Assembly: GCF_025665335.1 (NCBI RefSeq)
Contig: NZ_CP106869.1
Coordinates: 1,018,501 to 1,082,500 of the forward strand
Direction: 5' to 3'
Length of the DNA stretch: 64,000 nucleotides
Origin: Xanthomonas sp. AM6
GTDB lineage: Bacteria > Pseudomonadota > Gammaproteobacteria > Xanthomonadales > Xanthomonadaceae
Part shown: positions 49,838 to 58,251 of the stretch, piece by piece
Position numbering within the stretch: the stretch's first letter is position 1
Layout of the letters: each line of letters opens with the position of its first letter
Notes under the pieces: model-generated
What the model was told of the DNA's origin: nothing
Seen by the model: the letters and a program-made list of their open reading frames with translations, nothing else
The model's database searches: none
Program-made: the position numbers and the translations under genes

Positions 49838-49870
49838 CAAAAGGAAACGGCGCCTTGCGGCGCCGTTTCC
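49838..49870 (-). terminator. Terminator of 6S RNA
   Basis: Read on the minus strand, a perfect 12-bp stem GGAAACGGCGCC/GGCGCCGTTTCC with a 4-base loop is followed by TTTTG. It starts ~10 bases after the 6S 3' end. Confidence 0.9.
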
Positions 49871-49879
49871 GGGATATTG

Positions 49880-50066
49880 CATTCTCCGCCATGACGATGC
49901 GTGCGAAACGACCTTGAACCCGGGGTTCAAGTGGGATAGCTGGGGAACCATCGGGCTTCCCGCTACGAGGCGGACCTGCACACCCGATTCCGTCGCCATC
50001 CCGTGGTCGTAATTAAGGGACAAGGCGAATGTTTGCACACGCTGTCGTTCACAGCAGAGAACGCAA
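49880..50066 (-). ncRNA. ssrS: 6S RNA
   Basis: About 186 nt. Terminal helix: the 5' segment GCGTTCTCTGC (50064-50054) pairs with the 3' segment GCGGAGAATGC (49889-49879). Near the 3' end lies CTTGAACCCGGGGTTCAAGG, the self-complementary hairpin conserved in gammaproteobacterial 6S RNA, and GTTCCCCAGC in the centre matches the bubble. It is placed between zapA and fau, as in E. coli. 6S RNA binds sigma70-RNA polymerase in stationary phase. A -10 box TATACT lies at 50076-50071 just upstream. Confidence 0.88.
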
Positions 50067-50070
50067 GCGA

Positions 50071-50076
50071 AGTATA
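50071..50076 (-). promoter_or_regulatory. -10 box of 6S RNA
   Basis: TATACT on the minus strand, ~6 bases before the predicted 5' end. The -35 element is weak. Confidence 0.65.
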
Positions 50077-50161
50077 GCGCCGTCGCCGCGCTTGGCTAGT
50101 CCGTTCGTCGGTCGCGCGGTACGGCGCAATTCACGTTGATGATCGAAATGCGATGCGCGGA

Positions 50162-50455
50162 TCAGCGCGCCGTATCGACCACGCCGTCGAGGCGGCGATT
50201 GAGATCGGCGAGCGTGCGCGTCATCTCATGATCGCGCCGCGCCTGCTCGTCGCGCAGCTGTTGCAGTTCGTGCGCCAGGTTCAGCGCGGCCAGCACCGCG
50301 ACCCGGTCCACCGCCGCCATGCGGTTGCTGCCGCGCACCTCGCGCATCTTGGCGTCGAGCAGGCGCGCGGCGGCGAGCAGGCTGTCGCGCTCCTCGGGCT
50401 CGACGCCGACGGTGTATTCGCGATCGAGGATGCGGACGCTGACCGGTTCGCTCAC
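50162..50455 (-). CDS. zapA: Cell-division protein ZapA
   Basis: 97 aa from a GTG start (50455) that overlaps the upstream gene stop as GTGA. ZapA binds FtsZ and bundles protofilaments at the division site. [36 protein letters not shown] and the coiled-coil [20 protein letters not shown]. The pair with a TIGR02449-type coiled coil is standard in Xanthomonadaceae. Confidence 0.93.
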   Translation of the reverse strand: MSEPVSVRILDREYTVGVEPEERDSLLAAARLLDAKMREVRGSNRMAAVDRVAVLAALNLAHELQQLRDEQARRDHEMTRTLADLNRRLDGVVDTAR

Positions 50456-50673
50456 GTGTGCTGCTCCAGCGACTTGAGCCGGGTGATCATGGCCTCGACC
50501 CGCGAGCGCGCCTGCTCGTTCTTGGTCAGCAGCTGCGAGCGCTCGCCGATCAGCTGCTCCTGCTGCTGGCGCAGGCTGCGGTTTTCGTCGGCCAGGCGCT
50601 GGCAGCGCTCGACCAGCGTTTCCACGCGTGCGCCGAGGGCGCGAAGCTGGGCGAGGGTGTCGGGGGTGTCCAT
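50452..50673 (-). CDS. Small coiled-coil protein (TIGR02449/ZapB-like)
   Basis: 73 aa, almost entirely coiled coil: [40 protein letters not shown]. It starts at ATG 50673 ([14 protein letters not shown]). It overlaps the zapA start by 4 bp, so the two are coupled. ZapB-like size and pattern suggest a division role, which is inferred. Confidence 0.88.
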   Translation of the reverse strand: MDTPDTLAQLRALGARVETLVERCQRLADENRSLRQQQEQLIGERSQLLTKNEQARSRVEAMITRLKSLEQHT

Positions 50674-50740
50674 GGCGCTCACGATAGGCATGCGCCCGAG
50701 CGGCGGTCAAGACGCCGCGCAGCGGCGCGACGGCCGCCGC

Positions 50741-52960
50741 TCAGGCGGGCAGCCGCAGCGGCTGCCGCAGCAACTGCAGGCATACGTCCGGTTCCAGCGC
50801 CGGCGCGACCAGGTGGCCCTGGATCTCGTCGCAGCCGTGCTCGCGCAGGAACGCCAGCTGGCCGGGCTGCTCGACCCCTTCGGCGACCACTTTCAGCGCC
50901 AGCGAATGGCCCATCGCGATGATGGTGCTGGTGATCGCCTCGTCGTCCGGGTCGCGGGTCAGGTCGCCGATGAATTCCTGGTCGATCTTCAGGGTGTTGA
51001 TCGGCAGCCGCTTCAGGTAGGCCAGCGACGAGTAGCCGGTGCCGAAGTCGTCGATCGCCAGGGCCAGGCCCAGCGCGCGGCAGGCGTGCAGGGTGGCGGC
51101 GTTCTTGCCGACCTGCGACATCACCACGCTCTCGGTGAGTTCCAGCTCGACGCTGGCCGCCGGCACCCCGGTCTCGGCCAGGATCCGCGCCATCAGCGCC
51201 GGCAGGTCGCCGCGCTCGAGCTGGATCGCCGACACGTTGACCGACATGCACAGCTCGGTCAGGCCCAGCTCGCGCCAGCCGCGCAGGGTGGTGCAGGCCT
51301 GGCGCAGCACCCATTCGCCGATCTCCAGGATCAGCCCGGTCTCCTCGGCCAGGGGAATGAACTGGCTCGGCGAGACCGGGCCGAAATCGGCGCTGTGCCA
51401 GCGCAGCAGCGCTTCCACGCCGACCACGCGCTGCTCGCGCAGCGAATAGCGCGGCTGGTAGACCAGCTTCAGTTCCTGGTCGAGCGGGATCTTGCGCAGG
51501 GTGCTGGCCAGGGTGGCGCGGTGGCGGGTGGCCTCGTCCATGCGCGCCGAGTACACCTGGATGTTGCGGCGGCCGGCGGCCTTGGCCTGGTACATCGCGG
51601 TGTCGGCGTGCTTGAGCAGTTCGCTGGGCAGCAGCGCGTGCTGCGGGAACAGCGAGATGCCGATCGAGGAGGAGATCGCCACCTCGCGGCGGTCGTCCAG
51701 CTGCAGCGGCGCATCGAACGCGGTCAGCACGCGCGCGGCGACGGCCTCGGCCTGGGCCTGGCCGGCGACGTCCTCCACCACCACGGTGAACTCGTCGCCG
51801 GCCAGGCGCGCGACCGTGTGCTGCGGGCCCACCGCCTGCTGCAGGCGCTCGGCGACCGCGCGCAGCACCCGGTCGCCGATCGCGTGGCCGAGCGAATCGT
51901 TGATGTCCTTGAACCGGTCCAGGTCCAGGAACAGTACCGCCACCGAGCTGCCCTGGCGCCGCGCCCGCACGATCGCGCGCGCCAGCCGCTCGGACAGCAG
52001 CGCGCGGTTGGGCAGGCTGGTCAGCGTGTCGTAGTTGGCCAGGTAGCGCAGTTCCTGCTCGGCGCGCTTCTGGTCGGTGATGTCCTCCAGCACCACCACG
52101 TGGAAGCTGTGGCGGCCGTCGGCGTCGACCAGCGTGTTGCGGCGCATGTGGCAGAGGATCTCCTGGCCGTCCTTGCGCCGTTTCCAGGCTTCGCCGCGCC
52201 AGTGCCGGCCATGGTCGAAGGCGGGCGGGGCGGACACGTCCGGCGCATGGTCCAGCAGCGCCATCGGCTGGCCCAGCACTTCGCGCTCGCTGTAGCCGGT
52301 GATGCGGGTGAAGGCCGGGTTGACCGAAATGAAGCGGGACTCTTCGTCCAGCACCGCGACCGCCTCGCTCATGCTGCGCAGCACTTCGCTGGCGATGCGC
52401 CGCTCCAGGTCGGCCTGGCGGTGCGAGGTGATGTCGCGCGCGGTGCCGGCGAGCCGTCGCGGCTTGCCGTCGGCGCCGTAGTCGACCACGCGGCCGCGGA
52501 CCCGCGCCCACAGCCACACGCCGTCGCCGGCCAGGTCCACCCGGTACTCGGCCACGTAGACCGGGGTCAGCCCCTGCAGGTGCTCGCGCAGGATGCGTTC
52601 GGCCTGCGGCACGTCGTCGGGGTGGATGCGCAGCGGGTCGTCCTCGCGGATCACCATGGTGATCTCCTGCGCATGCGGCGCCGCTTCGTCGGCACGCATC
52701 CGGCGCAGCTTGCGCTGCTGCAGGTCGTAGTCCCAGAAGTGCTCGCCGGAGGCCCACAGCGCCAGTTGCAGGTGACGGTCGCGTTGCTGCAGCTGCTGCT
52801 GGCGTTGCAGTTGCTGCTGCATGCGCCGCCGCCAGTGCACGGCCTGCAGCACGGCCACCACCGTGGCCACGGCCAGGACCGCGGCGGCGGCGGCCCAGCC
52901 CCAACGCCAGTCGCCGCCGGCATACCCCGTGATTCCCGCAGCGACGTGCTCGATCGACAT
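50741..52960 (-). CDS. PAS-PAS-GGDEF-EAL cyclic-di-GMP protein
   Basis: 739 aa. One membrane segment at ~22-42 ([20 protein letters not shown]), a Gln-rich coiled stretch, a PAS domain (~65-180) with its PAC part, a second PAS (~185-300: [20 protein letters not shown]), GGDEF (~305-465) and EAL (~485-739). The GGDEF site reads AGDEF at 387-391 with no inhibitory RxxD five residues before it, so cyclase activity is uncertain. EAL E516 (VEALLRW), [31 protein letters not shown] and KIDQEFI are intact, so phosphodiesterase activity is likely. Start ATG 52960; the open frame upstream is antisense to pepP. Confidence 0.92.
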   Translation of the reverse strand: MSIEHVAAGITGYAGGDWRWGWAAAAAVLAVATVVAVLQAVHWRRRMQQQLQRQQQLQQRDRHLQLALWASGEHFWDYDLQQRKLRRMRADEAAPHAQEITMVIREDDPLRIHPDDVPQAERILREHLQGLTPVYVAEYRVDLAGDGVWLWARVRGRVVDYGADGKPRRLAGTARDITSHRQADLERRIASEVLRSMSEAVAVLDEESRFISVNPAFTRITGYSEREVLGQPMALLDHAPDVSAPPAFDHGRHWRGEAWKRRKDGQEILCHMRRNTLVDADGRHSFHVVVLEDITDQKRAEQELRYLANYDTLTSLPNRALLSERLARAIVRARRQGSSVAVLFLDLDRFKDINDSLGHAIGDRVLRAVAERLQQAVGPQHTVARLAGDEFTVVVEDVAGQAQAEAVAARVLTAFDAPLQLDDRREVAISSSIGISLFPQHALLPSELLKHADTAMYQAKAAGRRNIQVYSARMDEATRHRATLASTLRKIPLDQELKLVYQPRYSLREQRVVGVEALLRWHSADFGPVSPSQFIPLAEETGLILEIGEWVLRQACTTLRGWRELGLTELCMSVNVSAIQLERGDLPALMARILAETGVPAASVELELTESVVMSQVGKNAATLHACRALGLALAIDDFGTGYSSLAYLKRLPINTLKIDQEFIGDLTRDPDDEAITSTIIAMGHSLALKVVAEGVEQPGQLAFLREHGCDEIQGHLVAPALEPDVCLQLLRQPLRLPA

Positions 52961-53119
52961 GGCGGGAAGAGGGCTTCGAACAGGAAAGGGTGGTGGAGTG
53001 TAGGCGCCGGTCGGAAGCCTCCACAAGCAGCGCTGCGCATGCGGATTGCTACACTGCGCAGTCCCCGCTCCACCGCTGCGCCCCGACCCGGCGGCCGGCG
53101 CCCAACAGGCCTTGCGTCC

Positions 53120-53665
53120 ATGACCGAACTTCCCACCGCCGACGACGTCAACCAAGCCAGCCAGCAGCTGGGCCTGGCCGCGTCGGCGGCCGAACTCCAC
53201 GGCGCGTTGTGCGGCTGGCTGGCCGGCGGCGGCGCCGACCTGGCGGCCTGGCCGGCAGCGGTGCTGGCCGACGTCGGCATCGCCGCGCCGCGCCCTGGCG
53301 ATGCGCTGGACCGGCTGCGCCAGGCCACCGCCGCGCAGCTGGAGGACCGCGATTTCGCCTTCGACCTGGTGCTGGCCGATGCCGGCGCGCCGCTGTCCGA
53401 GCGCGCCGACGGCCTGTTCGACTGGTGCCGTGGCTTTCTCGGCGGCTTCGGCCTGGCCGCCGGCGCCAAGCCGCCGCTGTCGGAAGAGGGCGAGGAAGCG
53501 CTGCAGGACCTGGCGCGGCTGGCGCAGGCCAGCGCTGAGGATTTCGACAGCGCCGACGAGGACGAGGACGCGCTGGCCGAGATCGAGGAATTCGTGCGCG
53601 TGGCGGCCTTGCTGCTGCACGGCGACTGCGTGCTCGGCCCGCGCCACCGGCAACGCCTGAACTGA
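53120..53665 (+). CDS. UPF0149 (YgfB/YecA) family protein
   Basis: 181 aa, mostly helical. [17 protein letters not shown] and [15 protein letters not shown] are the family hallmarks, plus an acidic segment [16 protein letters not shown]. It precedes pepP as in E. coli (ygfB-pepP). Function unsettled. Confidence 0.9.
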   Translation: MTELPTADDVNQASQQLGLAASAAELHGALCGWLAGGGADLAAWPAAVLADVGIAAPRPGDALDRLRQATAAQLEDRDFAFDLVLADAGAPLSERADGLFDWCRGFLGGFGLAAGAKPPLSEEGEEALQDLARLAQASAEDFDSADEDEDALAEIEEFVRVAALLLHGDCVLGPRHRQRLN

Positions 53666-53668
53666 GCG

Positions 53669-54994
53669 ATGAAGCGACTCACCGGGATCGGCGCGGGCGA
53701 ATATGCGCGCCGGCGCAGACACTTGATGGACATGGCCGGCGAGCACGCCATCCTGGTGCTGCCGAGCGCGCCGGAACGGGTGCGCAGCCACGACACCCAC
53801 TACCCGTACCGGCAGGACTCGGACTTCTGGTACCTGTGCGGCTTCCCCGAGCCGGAGGCGGTGCTGGTGCTGGTGCCGGGCCGCAAGCACGGCGAGGCGC
53901 TGCTGTTCTGCCGCGAGCGCGATCCCGAGCGCGAGGCCTGGGACGGCCCGCGCGCCGGCCAGGAAGGCGCGGTCGAACGCTACGGCATGGACGATGCGTA
54001 CCCGATCGAGGACCTGGACGAGATCCTGCCCGGGCTGCTGGAAGGGCGCTCGCGGGTGTACTACCACTTCGGCCGCGACGTGGACTTCGACCTCAAGCTG
54101 ATCGGCTGGGTCAAGCGCGTGCGCGAGCAGGTGCGGCACGGCGCGCAGCCGCCGCACGAGTTCCTGGAGCTGGGCCACCTGCTGCACGAGCAGCGCCTGT
54201 TCAAGTCGCGCGACGAGGTCGCGCTGATGCAGGTGGCCGCCGACCTGAGCGTGGCCGGGCATCGCGCGGCGATGCGGCTGGCGCGCCCGGGCGTCCACGA
54301 GTACCAGCTGCAGGCCGAGATCGAACGCGAGTTCCGCGCCGGCGACGCCTGGCCGGCCTACGGCAGCATCGTCGGCAGCGGCGCCAACGCCTGCGTGCTG
54401 CACTACCGCGCCAACGCCGCGCGGCTGCGCGAAGGCGAACTGGTGCTGGTCGACGCCGGCGCCGAGTACCGCGGCTATGCCGCCGACATCACCCGCACCT
54501 TCCCGGTCGGCGGCCGCTTCAGCGCCGAGCAGCGCGCGCTGCACGACCTGGTCGGCGCCGCGCACGCCGCGGCACTGGCGCAGGCGCGGCCGGGCGTGGC
54601 CTACGAGGCCGGGCACCTGGCGGCGGTGCAGACCCTGACCGAGGGCCTGCTGCGGCTGGGACTGCTCAAGGGCAGCGTGGAGCAGAACCTGGCCAGCGGC
54701 GACTACCGGCGCTTCTACCGGCACAAGACCGGGCACTGGCTCGGCCTGGACGTGCACGACGTCGGCGACTACAAGCTGGCCGGCGAATCGCGCCTGCTGG
54801 AACCGGGCATGGTGTTCACCATCGAACCGGGCCTGTACGTCGCGCCCGACGACAAGGAGGTCGACGCCAGGTGGCGCGGCATCGGCATCCGCACCGAGGA
54901 CGACGTGCTGATCACCGACGACGGCCACCGCGTGCTGACCGCCGCGCTGGCGCGCAGCGCCGAGGAGATCGAGGCGGAGATGGCTGCGCGCTGA
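53669..54994 (+). CDS. pepP: Xaa-Pro aminopeptidase (M24B)
   Basis: 441 aa; begins 3 bases after ygfB ends. Removes N-terminal residues before proline. N-terminal lobe HDTHYPYRQDSDFWYLCGFP. Metal ligands of the pita-bread fold: VDAGAEYRGYAADITRTFPV (two Asp), HKTGHWLGLDVHDVG (His), MVFTIEPGLYV (Glu) and GIGIRTEDDVLI (Glu). Manganese-dependent by family. Confidence 0.94.
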   Translation: MKRLTGIGAGEYARRRRHLMDMAGEHAILVLPSAPERVRSHDTHYPYRQDSDFWYLCGFPEPEAVLVLVPGRKHGEALLFCRERDPEREAWDGPRAGQEGAVERYGMDDAYPIEDLDEILPGLLEGRSRVYYHFGRDVDFDLKLIGWVKRVREQVRHGAQPPHEFLELGHLLHEQRLFKSRDEVALMQVAADLSVAGHRAAMRLARPGVHEYQLQAEIEREFRAGDAWPAYGSIVGSGANACVLHYRANAARLREGELVLVDAGAEYRGYAADITRTFPVGGRFSAEQRALHDLVGAAHAAALAQARPGVAYEAGHLAAVQTLTEGLLRLGLLKGSVEQNLASGDYRRFYRHKTGHWLGLDVHDVGDYKLAGESRLLEPGMVFTIEPGLYVAPDDKEVDARWRGIGIRTEDDVLITDDGHRVLTAALARSAEEIEAEMAAR

Positions 54995-55049
54995 CCTCGC
55001 TTGCGCACTTGGCGTCCGCTGCGCACAGTGTGCAGGTACGGGGGAGGGA

Positions 55050-56045
55050 ATGATCTTGAAGAACATGATGTCGGGATTGCTCGCGGCAGCGCTGTGGCTT
55101 GCGGCCAGCGCGGGCGCGGTGCCACAGGAGCACGATGCGGCGCCAGCGCCGGCCAGCGTGGCGGCCGTCGTTCCCAGCATGGCGCTGGCCGATCTGGAAA
55201 CGCTATTGTCGGTCCGCTCCGTTCCTGCTGCCCGGGAGCAGTTGTTGGCGCAGTTGGTGGCACTGGCCCGCAACGGCGACGGCGCTTCGGCCTTTTACCT
55301 CGGCGTGCTCTACCGACACGGCGATGCGCATCCGGCGCATCTGGTGCAGCGCGACGACGATACCGCGCGCTACTGGCTGGAAACATGCCTCGGGATGGCG
55401 CGGTGTCCGTTGCTGGCGCTCGCCTCGCTGGCGGAGCTGGAACTGTCCGCGGGCAACCCCAAGCCGGCGATGCAGTGGGCGCAGGCCTGGATCGCACTGG
55501 ATCGTGAGCTCACGGCGCGCGAACGCCAGGCCAGCGGCCGCACGCTTCGGCCCAGCCAGTTCAATCGCGATACCGCGTATCACGCCTATCTGCTGGAACG
55601 CTGCTACTCCGCCATGCCGTCGGGCGACCGCAACGCGATCGGTCTGGCCTGGTTCAACGAACTTCGGCTGCAGCGGGGCAAGGTGCTGGATCGCATGCTG
55701 TTCGCGCAGATCGACGCGCTGCAGGCGCAGGGCACGGACCAGAGCGCCGGGCTTGCGCCACGCGCCGAGAACCAGCGGCGCAAGACCGTGCGCGATAGCC
55801 CGATGGACTTGCCGGTCACCCCGGCGCTGACCCTGTTCCTGCTCCGCGGCAACCCCCAAGGCGGGCGCCCCGAGTCGTCGCTGGTGATCGAGGCATTGCC
55901 CTCGCCGAACGCGGCGCGCGGGCTCGAGGCGCTGGCGCGCGATTTCAAGACCGCGCCTTATCCTGCTGCGGCAGGGCAGCGGCGCTACGACACGGTGCCC
56001 ATGAGCTTCAATCGCGGCCCCTATGCGTTGACCGGCAAGCAATGA
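55050..56045 (+). CDS. Exported protein of unknown function with Sel1/TPR-like segment
   Basis: 331 aa; GGGGAGGG just before ATG 55050. Signal peptide SGLLAAALWLAASAGAVPQE. Residues ~65-140 resemble a Sel1-like pair (GDGASAFYLGVLYRHGD, DTARYWLETCLGMARCPLLA), the rest unrecognised. No operon partners are obvious beyond pepP 55 bp upstream. Confidence 0.7.
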   Translation: MILKNMMSGLLAAALWLAASAGAVPQEHDAAPAPASVAAVVPSMALADLETLLSVRSVPAAREQLLAQLVALARNGDGASAFYLGVLYRHGDAHPAHLVQRDDDTARYWLETCLGMARCPLLALASLAELELSAGNPKPAMQWAQAWIALDRELTARERQASGRTLRPSQFNRDTAYHAYLLERCYSAMPSGDRNAIGLAWFNELRLQRGKVLDRMLFAQIDALQAQGTDQSAGLAPRAENQRRKTVRDSPMDLPVTPALTLFLLRGNPQGGRPESSLVIEALPSPNAARGLEALARDFKTAPYPAAAGQRRYDTVPMSFNRGPYALTGKQ

Positions 56046-56390
56046 CCGCGGCGGTGAGGCCGAGCAGCGAACGTGCGGGTCTTGCGCTTGCTGTGTCAGA
56101 CCGCCGGATAGCTGGCTTTCACGCGCCGCATCAGTTCAACGCTGGCATGTTGCTTCTTGCTGGCCCAGCAGAACCGCGCGGTCGCAATGGATGTGGCGTC
56201 CCCGCGCGCAAGCTGGCGTCGCTAGCGGCATCGCCGATTGGTCAGGCAGACGCAGCCTGGCGCCAGCGGTGCGCATCCATTGCCCGCTGGCAGCATCGAG
56301 GCACTGCGCCGCAGAGCCCGGGGAGGCGGGCAGGGGAAAGCCGGCCAGTCGCGGCGCGTCTGCGCTGACCGGCAAACAACACGTTGGCGG
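56046..56390. other. Gene-free stretch of about 345 bp
   Basis: No coding signal. TGACCGGCAAGCAA near the end of the exported-protein gene (56029) recurs as TGACCGGCAAACAA at ~56367, possibly a small duplication. Confidence 0.35.
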
Positions 56391-57719
56391 TCAGGCCGCC
56401 GCGGCGAACACCGGGCGGGTCAGGTTCTCCGGATCGCCGTCGGTGCACGCCACCTCGTCCTCGATGCGGATGCCACCGTAGGGCTTGAACTGCGCCACGC
56501 GCGCCCAGTCGATGCTGGAGGCGTGGCCGGCCTGTCTGGCTTCGTCCAGCAGCATGTCGATGAAGTACACGCCCGGTTCGATCGTCACCACCATGCCCGG
56601 TTCCAGCACGCGGGTCATGCGCAGGTAGGGATGGCCGGCGGGACGTTCGATGCGGCCGCCGCGGTCGCTGGCGGCGAAGCCGGCCACGTCGTGCACCTGC
56701 AGCCCGATCGGATGGCCCAGGCCGTGCGGGAAGAACGCGGCGCTGACGCCGGTGGCCAGCGCGGCTTCCGGCGACACGGTGAGCACGCCGAAGTCCTTGA
56801 GCACGCCCATCAGTGCCAGGTGCGCGTCGAGGTGCAGCTGCTTGTAGTCCACGCCGGCGCGCACGCTCTGGCCCATGCGGACCTGCGCGGCATCGACCGC
56901 GTCGATCAGCGCCTGGAACTCGCTGCCGGTGTCGGCGGCGTAGCTGCGGGTGATGTCGCTGGCGTAGCCGTGCGCGGAGGCGCCGGCGTCGATCAGGAAG
57001 CTGCGCAGCGGCGCCGGCGCCTGCCGCTGCAGTTCGGTGTAGTGCAGCACCGCGCCGTGCTCGTTGAGCGCAATGATGTTCCCGTACGGCAGGTCGTTGG
57101 CGTCCTGGCCCACCGCGCTGCAGTACGCCATGTGGATCTCGAATTCGCTGCGGCCGTCGCGGAACGCCGCTTCGGCGGCGCGGTGGCCGCGCACCGCCAG
57201 GTGCTGTGCCTGGCGCATGAGCGCCAGTTCGTAGGCGGTCTTGTAGGCGCGGTGGTACTCCAGGTACTGGACCACCGCCTCGGGATTGTTCGGCACGTAC
57301 TCGCCCAGCGCGCTCTGCGCCTCGCCCAGGATCGCGCAGCGCGCCGCCGGCTTGGGCAGCAGCGCCAGCGCTTCTTCCGGGGTGCGGATGATGTGGATGT
57401 CGCAATGTTCCACCCACCAGCCGTTCGGCGCGGCCGGCACCACGTGCCAGTAGTCGTGCGGCTGGTGGAAGATCACCTGCGGGCGGCGTCCGGGCGTGTA
57501 CACCAGCCAGCTGTTCGGCACCCGGGTCAGCGGCAGCCAGGCCTTGAACTGCGGGTTCACCGCATACGGATAGTCGCGGTCGTCGAAGACCTGGTAGTGC
57601 AGGCTGCCGCTGGGCACCACCAGGTGCTCGAAGCCGCCGCGCGCCAGCGCGGTGTCGGCGCGTTGCGCCAGCGTGCGCAGATGGTCGGCATACAGGGCGC
57701 TGGGGTCTGGCTGGTTCAT
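56391..57719 (-). CDS. pepQ: Xaa-Pro dipeptidase (prolidase, M24B)
   Basis: 442 aa. Cleaves dipeptides ending in proline. Ligands: FLIDAGASAHGYASDITRSY (two Asp), FFPHGLGHPIGLQVHDVAGF (His), MVVTIEPGVYFID (Glu) and GGIRIEDEVACTDGD (Glu). Prolidase-type N-lobe with QVFDDRDYPYAVNPQFKAWL. ATG 57719 starts MNQPDPSALYADHL. Its neighbour pepP handles longer Xaa-Pro peptides. Confidence 0.94.
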   Translation of the reverse strand: MNQPDPSALYADHLRTLAQRADTALARGGFEHLVVPSGSLHYQVFDDRDYPYAVNPQFKAWLPLTRVPNSWLVYTPGRRPQVIFHQPHDYWHVVPAAPNGWWVEHCDIHIIRTPEEALALLPKPAARCAILGEAQSALGEYVPNNPEAVVQYLEYHRAYKTAYELALMRQAQHLAVRGHRAAEAAFRDGRSEFEIHMAYCSAVGQDANDLPYGNIIALNEHGAVLHYTELQRQAPAPLRSFLIDAGASAHGYASDITRSYAADTGSEFQALIDAVDAAQVRMGQSVRAGVDYKQLHLDAHLALMGVLKDFGVLTVSPEAALATGVSAAFFPHGLGHPIGLQVHDVAGFAASDRGGRIERPAGHPYLRMTRVLEPGMVVTIEPGVYFIDMLLDEARQAGHASSIDWARVAQFKPYGGIRIEDEVACTDGDPENLTRPVFAAAA

Positions 57720-57817
57720 GGCGGCGGCTCGGTCGGCAATGCGGAAAGCGGGCGCCAAGTTTGCCGCAAACCTCGCCGGGCCTGGTAACGCGATCGCGCG
57801 CGGTGCCACCGCGGTTC

Positions 57818-57889
57818 GTGTGGGAGCGACTTCAGTCGCGATCGGCTTTACCGGTAATGCCCGTCGCGACTGAAGTCGCTCCCACAGAC
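57818..57889. repeat. Intergenic inverted repeat, GTCGCGACTGAAGTCGCTCC family
   Basis: GTGGGAGCGACTTCAGTCGC and its complement surround a loop with TTTACCGGTAATG. It lies between the PilZ and pepQ genes. Confidence 0.85.
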
Positions 57890-57909
57890 ATGCTGCTGGC
57901 GAAAGTGCT

Positions 57910-58251
57910 TTACCCGGCCGGCCCCGCATTGATCCACTGCCGCAGCAGTTCGCGATGCGCCGGCGAGATGGTCAGGAAGCGGAAGCCGGCCCAGGCCTGG
58001 CCCGGCGCGTGCGAGCGTTCGCTCCACAGCAGGTGCACGCCGACGTCGATCTGCGTGTCGTCGCCGAGCTGCGGCATCGCGAAGCGCAACTGGTACAGCG
58101 CGTCCTCGTGCAGCGGGGCGGACGCCAGCAGCAGCATGCCGCTCTCGGACAGGTTGCCGAGGCGGCCGATCACGGCGCCTTCCATCACGTCCAGCACCGG
58201 CACCATGTCCGGGACCTGCCGGCGCGGCGAGCGGCGGGCTTCGGCGATCAT
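57910..58251 (-). CDS. PilZ-domain protein
   Basis: 113 aa single PilZ domain. RRSPRRQVPD resembles the RxxxR c-di-GMP motif, and the second motif appears as NLSESGMLLL (NxSxxG). So c-di-GMP binding is likely. Its start overlaps the end of the DUF1631 gene (4 bp), coupling them. Confidence 0.9.
   Translation of the reverse strand: MIAEARRSPRRQVPDMVPVLDVMEGAVIGRLGNLSESGMLLLASAPLHEDALYQLRFAMPQLGDDTQIDVGVHLLWSERSHAPGQAWAGFRFLTISPAHRELLRQWINAGPAG

Noticed and set aside
50153-53665. 1170-residue plus-strand frame over the GGDEF-EAL gene
   Set aside because: Shadow; only the ygfB part from 53120 is real.
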